A DNA stretch of 19,687 nt from JANNAT01 sp031422555 (lineage in GTDB: Bacteria; Pseudomonadota; Alphaproteobacteria; Rhodobacterales; Rhodobacteraceae), in contig JANPLZ010000065.1 in assembly GCA_031422555.1 (NCBI GenBank), positions 1-19,687 of the forward strand, given 5' to 3'. The notes beneath the pieces were generated by a model. The model worked only from the letters and a program-made list of their open reading frames with translations, had not been told where the DNA came from and did not search any database. A program made the position numbers and the translations under genes. This document shows positions 1 through 6,145 of the stretch, in pieces (the first letter of the stretch is position 1; each line of letters opens with the position of its first letter).

Positions 1-87
1 TTTGCGCCCGAAAACGTGCCGCCATTGGCGCTGATTGCCCGGATCGTGCACGCGCGACAGGCTGAACTGGCGGCGGGCTTTACCTAG
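1..87 (+). CDS. 3' end of an unrecognised protein-coding gene (partial)
   Basis: Frame 1 is open from the first base and ends with TAG at 85-87. It encodes 28 residues with a hydrophobic/Ala-rich helix-like stretch (PPLALIARIVHARQAELAAG) and GC-rich codon use like its neighbours. Too little remains to assign a family, and the start lies outside the window. The SDR gene follows 82 bp later on the same strand. The tail could belong to any enzyme ending in an amphipathic helix, so I give no function. Confidence 0.55.
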   Translation, partial: FAPENVPPLALIARIVHARQAELAAGFT

Positions 88-90
88 GCC

Positions 91-121
91 TTGCGCTTTC
101 ATCTGTTCCTAAATATCCCCG
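91..121 (+). repeat. Intergenic motif, copy 1
   Basis: This stretch directly follows the TAG of the first gene. It carries TTGCGC, TTCAT, TGTTC and AAATATCC in order, matching a second intergenic stretch at 6075-6106 at roughly 26 of 32 aligned positions. Here the motif sits 3' of a plus-strand gene, whereas copy 2 sits 5' of a minus-strand gene. It may be a family-wide intergenic element of Rhodobacteraceae; its function is unknown to me. Confidence 0.5.
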
Positions 122-169
122 CCGGAGGCACCACTATTTCAGCCCGGCACCGCTGCAAAAGGACAGACC

Positions 170-826
170 ATGACCCAACGCATCGCCCTGATCACCGGTG
201 CATCCCGCGGCCTTGGTGCTGCCATGGCCGAGCAACTGGCCCTGCGCGGCTGGCATGTAGTGGCAGTGGCGCGCACCGTGGGGGGCCTCGAAGAGTTGGA
301 CGACCGGGTGAAATCCAATGGCCTTCCCGGGGCGGGTGGGCTGACACTTGCGCCGATGGATGTGACCAACGACAACGCCATGCAGCATCTGTGCCGCAAC
401 ATCCATGACCGCTGGGGCGGGCTTGATCTGTGGGTTCACGCGGCAGTTCATGCCGCCCCCCTTGCCCCTGCCGGATCGGTTGACGTCAAGGATTGGGACA
501 AATCCATCGCCACCAACGTGCGCGCCACCGGCGTGCTGATCCCGCTGATCGAGCCTTTGTTGCGCGCAAGGGGCGGCACTGCGATGTTTTTTGAAGACCC
601 GCGCGCCGGGGAAAAATTCTTCGGCGCTTACGGTGCCAGCAAAGCCGCGCAAACTGCCCTTGCCAGCAGTTGGGCGGCGGAATCGGTCAAGGTTGGACCA
701 AGGGTGATGATCGTCACCCCGCCGCCGATGCCCACCGCCACACGGGCGCGGTTTTTCCCCGGCGAAGACCGCACCGTGCTGACCCATCCCAGTGACGTGG
801 CAACGGCGCTGCTGGATCAAATTTAG
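170..826 (+). CDS. Short-chain dehydrogenase/reductase (SDR) family protein, atypical active site
   Basis: A 218-residue classical-SDR-like Rossmann protein, slightly short for the family (about 240-260). Visible features are the cofactor motif TGASRGLG (residues 9-16), a structural Asn at about 116, and YGASK at 154-158 giving the catalytic Tyr and Lys. The usual Ser about 13 residues before the Tyr is absent: residues 141-143 are F-E-D. The usual NNAG segment reads HAAVHA (90-95). The protein is probably soluble and NAD(P)-dependent; substrate unknown. The ATG at 170 is preceded by AAAAGGA at 157-163, a good ribosome binding site. The gene is convergent with the PLP enzyme downstream and is not obviously part of the demethylation operon. 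Family assignment is firm; catalytic competence is doubtful. Confidence 0.88.
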   Translation: MTQRIALITGASRGLGAAMAEQLALRGWHVVAVARTVGGLEELDDRVKSNGLPGAGGLTLAPMDVTNDNAMQHLCRNIHDRWGGLDLWVHAAVHAAPLAPAGSVDVKDWDKSIATNVRATGVLIPLIEPLLRARGGTAMFFEDPRAGEKFFGAYGASKAAQTALASSWAAESVKVGPRVMIVTPPPMPTATRARFFPGEDRTVLTHPSDVATALLDQI

Positions 827-836
827 GACATAGCCC

Positions 837-880
837 AAATTTTTTGAAAAAATTTGCAAAATTCTTCAAAGAATTTTTGC
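837..880. terminator. Two adjacent A/T-rich palindromes, probable bidirectional terminator
   Basis: Positions 837-855 form a perfect palindrome with 9-nt arms (AAATTTTTT / AAAAAATTT) around a single G. Positions 856-880 form a second hairpin: GCAAAATTCTT pairs with AAGAATTTTTGC, with one bulged T and a very short loop. They begin 11 bp after the SDR stop and lie between convergent genes, so transcription could end here in the plus direction. The unusual A/T content stands out from the GC-rich surroundings. Confidence 0.5.
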
Positions 881-885
881 GCCCA

Positions 886-988
886 GGCCCCAAGTGTCCG
901 GGCCCCCAAGTGTCCGGGCCCCAAGTATTCCGGGGCCCAAGTGTCCCGGCCCCCAAGTGTTCTTGCCCCCAAGTGTTCTGGGCCCCAG
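886..988. repeat. Six-copy ~16-bp GC-rich tandem repeat
   Basis: A degenerate unit resembling CCCCAAGTGTCCGGGC is repeated six times. The AAGTG/AAGTA cores start at 892, 908, 923, 939, 955 and 971, so the period is 16, 15, 16, 16 and 16 bp. It fills the rest of the convergent gap and ends against the stop codon of the PLP enzyme (990-992). The minus strand carries runs of three to five G every few bases, compatible with G-quadruplex or GGGCCC-stem structures. No open reading frame here looks real. Confidence 0.85.
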
Positions 989-989
989 C

Positions 990-2093
990 CTACTCCAACG
1001 CCGCCGCAATCGCGGTCCACAACGGCTCGACCGGTTCCAGACCGACAGACAGTCGGACGAACCCCGGTGCCACCGCATCCCCCCAGCGCAAGCGGCGTTC
1101 GCCCGACGTATGGGTGCTGCCAAAGCTGGTGGATTGCGCGATCAGCTTACAGTCGGTCAAAAACCGCTCGGCAGCCGCCGCATCTGCCAAATCGAACCCG
1201 ATCAAAAAGCCAAACCCGCCCATCTGCCGCGCGGCAATGGCGTGCGACGGGTCCGATACCAGCCCCGGATAGCGCAGATTGCTGACCCGGTTGTGCTGTG
1301 AAAGGCGCTGCGCAATCACCCCGGCAGAGGCGCACATCCGTTCCAGCCGCACCTCCAGCGTCTCAATGCCGCGGTGCACCAGCCACGCCTCGAACGATCC
1401 GGGCACGGCGCCAGACAGCCTGCGCCAGTCGCGCACCCGCTGCAAGAACGCCGCATCGCGGCTGGCCACATGGCCAAACAGAACATCTGAATGCCCTGCC
1501 GGCGCTTTGGTATCGGCGGCCACCACCACATCCGCGCCCAGATCAAGCGGGCGCTGCAACAGGGGCGTCATCGTGGTGTTATCGACCATCACCATGGCAC
1601 CCGCGGCATGCGCCCGCGCGCACACGGCAGCAATGTCGCAAACATCCAAGCCCGGGTTCGACGGCGTTTCGATATAAACCACCGCAGCCCCGGTCATGTC
1701 GGCCGCCCCGATATCGCGGGTGGCCACTTGCACCACCTCAACACCGTAGGCTGCCAGCACCTGATCCGCCAACAACCGCGTCACATAATAGCCGTCCGCC
1801 GGAATAATCACCCGCTTGCCCGCCGCAAGCCCGGCAAACAACGCCGCCGAAATTGCCGCCATGCCCGACGGAAACGCCACGCAGGGCGCGTCTTCCAACA
1901 GGCCCAGTTGCGTCTCCAGCGCCTCCCATGTCGGCATGCCGCTGCGCCCGTAAACATGGCTTAGGTCGGCCACGTCGGGGCTGTGATAGGTGGCAGAGCT
2001 GATGATCCCCGCCACCACCGGATCACCAGGGGCAAGCGATTGGGTGCGGTGGTGCAACAGCGCGGCAAAGCGCGTCTGGGCGGTGATATCCAT
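990..2093 (-). CDS. Cys/Met-metabolism PLP-dependent enzyme (cystathionine gamma-lyase/synthase family)
   Basis: A 367-residue fold-type I PLP enzyme of the Cys/Met metabolism family (usual length 380-400). Visible are YGR (48-50, phosphate contact from the partner subunit), SGM (66-68), a Tyr pair at 102-103 near the expected ring-stacking position, VDNT with Asp171, the Schiff-base lysine Lys196 in DTKAPAGHSD, and FVRLSVGLE with Arg347 for the substrate carboxylate. The frame is open further upstream, but the ATG at 2093 fits the family N-terminus; it is preceded by AGGGAT and lies 10 bp from the stop of the previous gene. It is the last gene of the putative operon. Members catalyse alpha/beta- or alpha/gamma-elimination or gamma-replacement on amino acids. 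The exact substrate is not readable, and its role in a demethylation operon is unclear. Confidence 0.87.
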   Translation of the reverse strand: MDITAQTRFAALLHHRTQSLAPGDPVVAGIISSATYHSPDVADLSHVYGRSGMPTWEALETQLGLLEDAPCVAFPSGMAAISAALFAGLAAGKRVIIPADGYYVTRLLADQVLAAYGVEVVQVATRDIGAADMTGAAVVYIETPSNPGLDVCDIAAVCARAHAAGAMVMVDNTTMTPLLQRPLDLGADVVVAADTKAPAGHSDVLFGHVASRDAAFLQRVRDWRRLSGAVPGSFEAWLVHRGIETLEVRLERMCASAGVIAQRLSQHNRVSNLRYPGLVSDPSHAIAARQMGGFGFLIGFDLADAAAAERFLTDCKLIAQSTSFGSTHTSGERRLRWGDAVAPGFVRLSVGLEPVEPLWTAIAAALE

Positions 2094-2103
2094 CGGTTGA
2101 TCC

Positions 2104-3003
2104 CTATTCCAGCCGGGCCGGAAAGCCCGGTGCGCGCAAATCAGTGCCCAGCAAATCTTCCAGCAGTTTGGCAATCATCGGGGATTGCGCCTCGCCGCCG
2201 TAGGCCGCCTTTGCCGCGATATAGGTCTGATTGGTGGCCGAGGCCAGATCCAGCGGCACACCAAATTCGCGGCCAAAGCCCAGCGCAAAGCCCAAGTCTT
2301 TCAGCGCCAGATCAATGTTGAACGCAATGTCATAAGACCCGTTCAGGATCAGCGCGCCTTCGGTTTCATGCACGAACGAATTGCCCGATGACGCCGCAAT
2401 CGCCTGCCACGCCTGCCCCAGATCAAGCCCGCCGCGTTTGGCCAGCATCAGCGCCTCGGACGTGGCTTTCAGGTGGATAAACGCCAGCATATTGGTGATC
2501 ACCTTGATGATCGACGCCGACCCCAACGGGCCGATGTGAAAAATCTTGTTCCCCATCGCCTGCATCGCGCCGTGGTGCAGATCAAACAGGTCTTTATCGC
2601 CGCCCGCCAGCATGGTGATGCGGGCCTGATGCGCCAGATGCACGCCACCGGTGACCGGCAGTTCCATCATCCGCACCCCGGCGTCGGCGGCCACGGCGGC
2701 CAGCCGCAACACTTCATCGCGGCTTAGTGTTGACATCTCGATCCAGGATGCGCCCGCCTGCATATGCGGCAGGATATTGCGCAACACCCGTTCGGAAATC
2801 GCAGGCGACGGCAGGCAGGTGATCACATGATCCACCGACGCCGCCAGCGCCTCGGCACTGCGGGCCAGGGTTGCGCCATTGGCCACCAAGGGGGCGGCAA
2901 GATCCGCGTTCAGATCGTAAACCGTCACCGCAAAGCCTGCGCGCAGCAGACAGCCCGCGCAAGCCGCCCCCAGATTGCCAAGGCCGATATATCCGTAATG
3001 CAT
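2104..3003 (-). CDS. NAD(P)-dependent 3-hydroxyisobutyrate dehydrogenase-like oxidoreductase
   Basis: A 299-residue beta-hydroxyacid dehydrogenase family protein of typical length. The N-terminal Rossmann motif is GYIGLGNLG (4-12). Asp30 ends the second strand (VYDLN), which favours NAD over NADP. PVTGG at 116-120 corresponds to the family substrate loop, and Lys167 with Asn171 in GSASIIKVITN are the catalytic lysine and its partner. A KDLGFAL segment begins at 235. The family oxidises 3-hydroxy acids or reduces semialdehydes (3-hydroxyisobutyrate, tartronate semialdehyde, related compounds); the substrate here is unknown. The ATG at 3003 has GGGGA a few bases upstream. It is cotranscribed after the aldehyde dehydrogenase (76-bp gap containing a strong hairpin) and before the PLP enzyme (10-bp gap). 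Confidence 0.9.
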   Translation of the reverse strand: MHYGYIGLGNLGAACAGCLLRAGFAVTVYDLNADLAAPLVANGATLARSAEALAASVDHVITCLPSPAISERVLRNILPHMQAGASWIEMSTLSRDEVLRLAAVAADAGVRMMELPVTGGVHLAHQARITMLAGGDKDLFDLHHGAMQAMGNKIFHIGPLGSASIIKVITNMLAFIHLKATSEALMLAKRGGLDLGQAWQAIAASSGNSFVHETEGALILNGSYDIAFNIDLALKDLGFALGFGREFGVPLDLASATNQTYIAAKAAYGGEAQSPMIAKLLEDLLGTDLRAPGFPARLE

Positions 3004-3022
3004 GATGTCCCCGTTTGGATGG

Positions 3023-3044
3023 GGGGCGGCAGTCGCGCCGCCCC
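3023..3044 (-). other. Intercistronic GC hairpin
   Basis: GGGGCGGC (3023-3030) and GCCGCCCC (3037-3044) form a perfect 8-bp stem around a 6-nt loop, in the 76-bp gap between the aldehyde dehydrogenase and the hydroxyacid-dehydrogenase-like gene. There is no U-tract in the minus direction, so it is more likely an RNA-stability or processing element, or an inefficient terminator, than a full terminator. Confidence 0.5.
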
Positions 3045-3079
3045 GATCGTTAATGCGCCGCCGTTGCCGACAGGTTCAA

Positions 3080-4510
3080 TCAGGCTCCATAGCCGACGAT
3101 GCCCTTGATTTCGCAGAAATCATGGATGCCCCAATCGGCATATTCGCGCCCGTTGCCCGATTGTTTATAGCCGCCAAAGGGGGCCGAGGTATCCCAATCG
3201 GGATAGTTCAGGTTCACTGTGCCCGCGCGCAACCGCCGCGCCACGGGCCGCGCGTCTTCCACTGGCCCCGCTACATAAGCGGCCAGTCCGTAGACGGAAT
3301 CATTGGCCATGCGCACCGCATCATCGACCGTGTCATAGGCCAGAACCGACAGCACCGGGCCAAAGATTTCTTCCTTCGAGATCGTCATCTCATGCTGCAC
3401 ATCGCCAAAAATCGTCGGCTTGCAGAACCAGCCCCGGTTCAGACCGGCAGGCCGACCCAACCCGCCGGTGACCAGTGTGGCCCCCTCGTCGATACCGCTT
3501 TGGATCAGGCGTTGTACTTTGTCATACTGAACCTTGGAAATCAGCGGCCCCATCGTGGTGCCTTCCGCCAGCGGATCGCCGGGCACAATGGCTTCGGCGG
3601 TGGTTTTGGCGATGGCCAGCGCCGCTGCCATCTGGGCGCGCTGCACGAACATCCGCGTCGGCGCATCACATGACTGGCCGGTGTTGGACATGATGGCATT
3701 CACCCCCGCCGCAACGGCTGCGTCCAGATCGGCATTGGGCAAGATGATATTGGCGGATTTGCCGCCCATTTCCTGCGCCACGCGTTTGACGGTGGGCGCT
3801 GCGGCTGCGGCAATCAGCGTGCCCGCCCGGGTAGATCCGGTGAACGACACCATATCCACCTCTGGGTGTGAGGTGATGCGCGTGCCCACACCGGGGCCAT
3901 CACCGTTGACCAGATTGAACACGCCCGCAGGAATACCAGCCGCATGGCACACTTCGGCGAACAACACGCCCGACAGCGGCGCAATTTCCGACGGTTTCAA
4001 CACCATGGTGCAGCCCGCCACCAAAGCGGGTGCGACTTTGCAGGCGATCTGGTTCATCGGCCAGTTCCACGGTGTGATCAGCGCGCACACGCCAATACCT
4101 TCATGCACGATCCGGGTGGTGCCGCGCGCGTATTCCCACGCCATTTCCTCGGCAGCTTTGATGGTGGCTTCGATATGCACTTGGCCGGCCCAGAACTGCG
4201 CATCGCGCGCCCAAGCCATCGGCGCACCCATTTCGGTGGACATCGCGGCGGCAAAATCGGTCGCACGGTCGTTGTAAATTTCCAGAACCCGCCGCAACAG
4301 CGCGATCCGTTTGGCCACCGGCACCACGGTCCAGCCGTCAAATGCCGCCCGCGCCGCCATGATGGCGCGGTCAGCGTCGGCATCATTGCCCATCGCCACT
4401 TGCGCTACGATCTCTTCGGTGGCCGGGTTTTCCACCCCGATCCGCACGGCTGACAGCGGTTCAACCCACGCACCATTGATATAGAACTTGGTCATATTGG
4501 CAGAGATCAT
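3080..4510 (-). CDS. Aldehyde dehydrogenase family protein
   Basis: A 476-residue NAD(P)-dependent aldehyde dehydrogenase of normal length. Signature residues, counted from the ATG at 4510, are Asn149 in TPWNWP (oxyanion), Lys172 in LKPSE (cofactor), FTGST (223-227), Glu247 in QEMGGKS (general base), Cys281 in GQSCDAPTR (nucleophile) and Glu381 in EEIFGPV (cofactor ribose). The frame extends 47 codons further upstream into the methyltransferase gene. I chose the ATG at 4510 because GAGG lies just upstream and it starts 7 bp after that gene's stop; an ATG at 4495 has no comparable site. It should oxidise an aldehyde to an acid. Formaldehyde released by the neighbouring oxidases or a substrate-derived semialdehyde are candidates. 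The specificity cannot be read from sequence. Confidence 0.93.
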   Translation of the reverse strand: MISANMTKFYINGAWVEPLSAVRIGVENPATEEIVAQVAMGNDADADRAIMAARAAFDGWTVVPVAKRIALLRRVLEIYNDRATDFAAAMSTEMGAPMAWARDAQFWAGQVHIEATIKAAEEMAWEYARGTTRIVHEGIGVCALITPWNWPMNQIACKVAPALVAGCTMVLKPSEIAPLSGVLFAEVCHAAGIPAGVFNLVNGDGPGVGTRITSHPEVDMVSFTGSTRAGTLIAAAAAPTVKRVAQEMGGKSANIILPNADLDAAVAAGVNAIMSNTGQSCDAPTRMFVQRAQMAAALAIAKTTAEAIVPGDPLAEGTTMGPLISKVQYDKVQRLIQSGIDEGATLVTGGLGRPAGLNRGWFCKPTIFGDVQHEMTISKEEIFGPVLSVLAYDTVDDAVRMANDSVYGLAAYVAGPVEDARPVARRLRAGTVNLNYPDWDTSAPFGGYKQSGNGREYADWGIHDFCEIKGIVGYGA

Positions 4511-4517
4511 CGCGGCC

Positions 4518-6071
4518 TCACTTGAAATAGATGTTATACTTGGCGCGAATGATCTCGTCGATCTGCGGATCAATCCGGCTGCCAGCCTTTGCAAGGATAC
4601 TATTCTTCCGCGCGATGGCCGCGTCAAGCAGCAGCGGCTTGCCTGCCTCATTCCATTCCTTTGGCGACATCCGGTTTGCGGTGGCCGGATAGATATATTC
4701 GGTCTGCATCAGCTTTAAGGTTTGCCCCGATCCAAGGTAATGCCCCGGCCCGCCCAGACAGACCTCTTTCATCGCCTCAATCGAGGTGCTGTCGGGTGTC
4801 ACATCAATGCCGCGCACCAGACGCATAGCCTGCCCCAACAGATCATCGCCCAACACCAGCGATTCCAAACAGAACCCCAACAAGGATGCATGCATGCCCA
4901 CGGCTTCATAGCACATGTTCAGCCCCGACAGACCGGCAAGGGCGTTGGTGATGCCCTGCTCCCATCCGGCCTGCATATCGGGCAGTTTGCTGTCGGAAAT
5001 GCCCGATGCCGCCCCGCCCGGCAAATCGTAAAACCGGTGCATCTGGGCACAACCGGCGGTCAGCAACGCCTGCTCCGCACTGCCGCCCGACATCGCCCCG
5101 GTGCGCAGATCGGATACAAAAGGCCATGTGCCAAAGATGCACGGCGCACCCGGTTTGATCGAATTGGCATAAACCACACCGGCCAGACATTCCGCCACCG
5201 CCTGCACAATCGTCAGCGCAATCGGTGCCGGCGCCGTGGCCCCCGCCTGCCCGGCGCTAAGCAGCAGCATCGGCATGCCACGGCGAATGCAGTCTTCCAT
5301 GGTGATGCAGGATTCTTCGGCAAACTTCATCGGTGGCACGACAAAGCAATTGGAATTCGACACGAAAGGCCGCTCCAGCCATTTCTCCTCACCGCCCGCA
5401 ACGGTGTAAAGCATATCAAAACAATCGGCGACATGGGACGGATCGCTGAACGACGTGCCGACATGCTTGGTGGTGCCTGACAGGCAGCCGTAAAGCGTGT
5501 TCAAATCCATCTCGCGGTTGTCCATCACATCGCGGCAAACCATGGTGCGCTGATAAAAATGAATGTTGTCAAGGTTATCCACCAGCCGCGCCGCGTCATA
5601 CAAATCCTGTGCCTTGGATTCGCGGTAGTCCAGCGTGATCGGATCAACGATATGCACCGCAGCACCCGCGGTGCCGTAATGCACGTTCGATCCGCTCAGA
5701 TGCAGATCATGCTTGGGATCGCGCGCGTGCAGCGTGATGTTGCGTGCAGCGACCGCCAGCATATCCTCGACCAAGGCGCGCGGAAAGCGCAAGCGGCCGT
5801 CGTCGCCCGGAATGGCCCCCGCCGCCGTCATCAACGCCACGCCAGATGGCGGGGCTTGGGACAGCCCGATCACTTCCAGCGCCTCAAGCGCCGCCAGATG
5901 GATCTGCTGCACCGACGCCTCGCTTAACGGCTTGTAGGCGCCGCCCGGCATGCCCGCGCGCACCGGGCGCAGGTTATCGGCCAACGGGGCGGATCGCACC
6001 GCCACTCGGTTGGCCCGCCCACCTGACCTGCGCGCGCGTTCCGGCTCACAAACTTCCCCAATATCGCTCAT
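4518..6071 (-). CDS. Trimethylamine methyltransferase (MttB) family protein, non-pyrrolysine type
   Basis: A 517-residue member of the MttB/COG5598 superfamily; methanogen MttB is about 495 residues. The frame has no internal amber codon, so it is not a pyrrolysine enzyme. Visible family-type segments are YGTAGAA (132-138), the Gly/Asp-rich SGISDSKLPDMQAGWEQ (356-372), and the C-terminal GGPGHYLGSGQTLKLMQ (440-456). Characterised non-pyrrolysine relatives demethylate quaternary amines such as glycine betaine, proline betaine or carnitine, passing the methyl group to a corrinoid protein. No corrinoid protein is visible in the window. The ATG at 6071 is preceded on the minus strand by GAAGGG, which lies inside the repeated motif described separately. 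It is 7 bp upstream of the aldehyde dehydrogenase and follows the FAD-GcvT gene. It likely performs the first demethylation (quaternary to tertiary amine); substrate unknown. Confidence 0.88.
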   Translation of the reverse strand: MSDIGEVCEPERARRSGGRANRVAVRSAPLADNLRPVRAGMPGGAYKPLSEASVQQIHLAALEALEVIGLSQAPPSGVALMTAAGAIPGDDGRLRFPRALVEDMLAVAARNITLHARDPKHDLHLSGSNVHYGTAGAAVHIVDPITLDYRESKAQDLYDAARLVDNLDNIHFYQRTMVCRDVMDNREMDLNTLYGCLSGTTKHVGTSFSDPSHVADCFDMLYTVAGGEEKWLERPFVSNSNCFVVPPMKFAEESCITMEDCIRRGMPMLLLSAGQAGATAPAPIALTIVQAVAECLAGVVYANSIKPGAPCIFGTWPFVSDLRTGAMSGGSAEQALLTAGCAQMHRFYDLPGGAASGISDSKLPDMQAGWEQGITNALAGLSGLNMCYEAVGMHASLLGFCLESLVLGDDLLGQAMRLVRGIDVTPDSTSIEAMKEVCLGGPGHYLGSGQTLKLMQTEYIYPATANRMSPKEWNEAGKPLLLDAAIARKNSILAKAGSRIDPQIDEIIRAKYNIYFK

Positions 6072-6074
6072 CTT

Positions 6075-6106
6075 TTGCGCCCTTCATTTGTTCAAAAATA
6101 TCCTCG
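6075..6106 (+). repeat. Intergenic motif, copy 2 (overlaps methyltransferase leader)
   Basis: This matches the stretch at 91-121: TTGCGC, TTCAT, TGTTC, AAATATCC and a terminal CG in the same order. On the minus strand it forms the 5' leader of the methyltransferase gene and supplies its Shine-Dalgarno-like GAAGGG. The gap it occupies (6072-6145) also holds a hairpin at 6114-6138. Confidence 0.5.
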
Positions 6107-6113
6107 GGTGGGT

Positions 6114-6138
6114 CCGGGAGGGCAGACAGCCCTTCCGG
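6114..6138 (-). other. Intercistronic hairpin upstream of the methyltransferase gene
   Basis: CCGGGAGGGC (6114-6123) and GCCCTTCCGG (6129-6138) can form a 10-bp stem with one G-T type wobble and a 5-nt loop, 7 bp after the stop of the FAD-GcvT gene in the minus direction. A short T-run follows only about 14 nt later, so this is not a classical terminator. It may set differential expression within the operon. Confidence 0.45.
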
Positions 6139-6145
6139 GTGGTGG

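Noticed and set aside
886..988. CRISPR array
   Set aside because: Units are contiguous 16-bp repeats without unique spacers and without cas genes nearby.
844..1301. Overlapping frames across the tandem repeat (Pro/Gly/Cys-rich peptides)
   Set aside because: Their regularity simply translates the 16-bp DNA repeat, and they run into the antisense of the PLP enzyme; no start signal or conserved protein seen.
4518..6071. Pyrrolysine-containing MttB
   Set aside because: The frame is uninterrupted by TAG and the protein is full length, so no amber decoding is needed.
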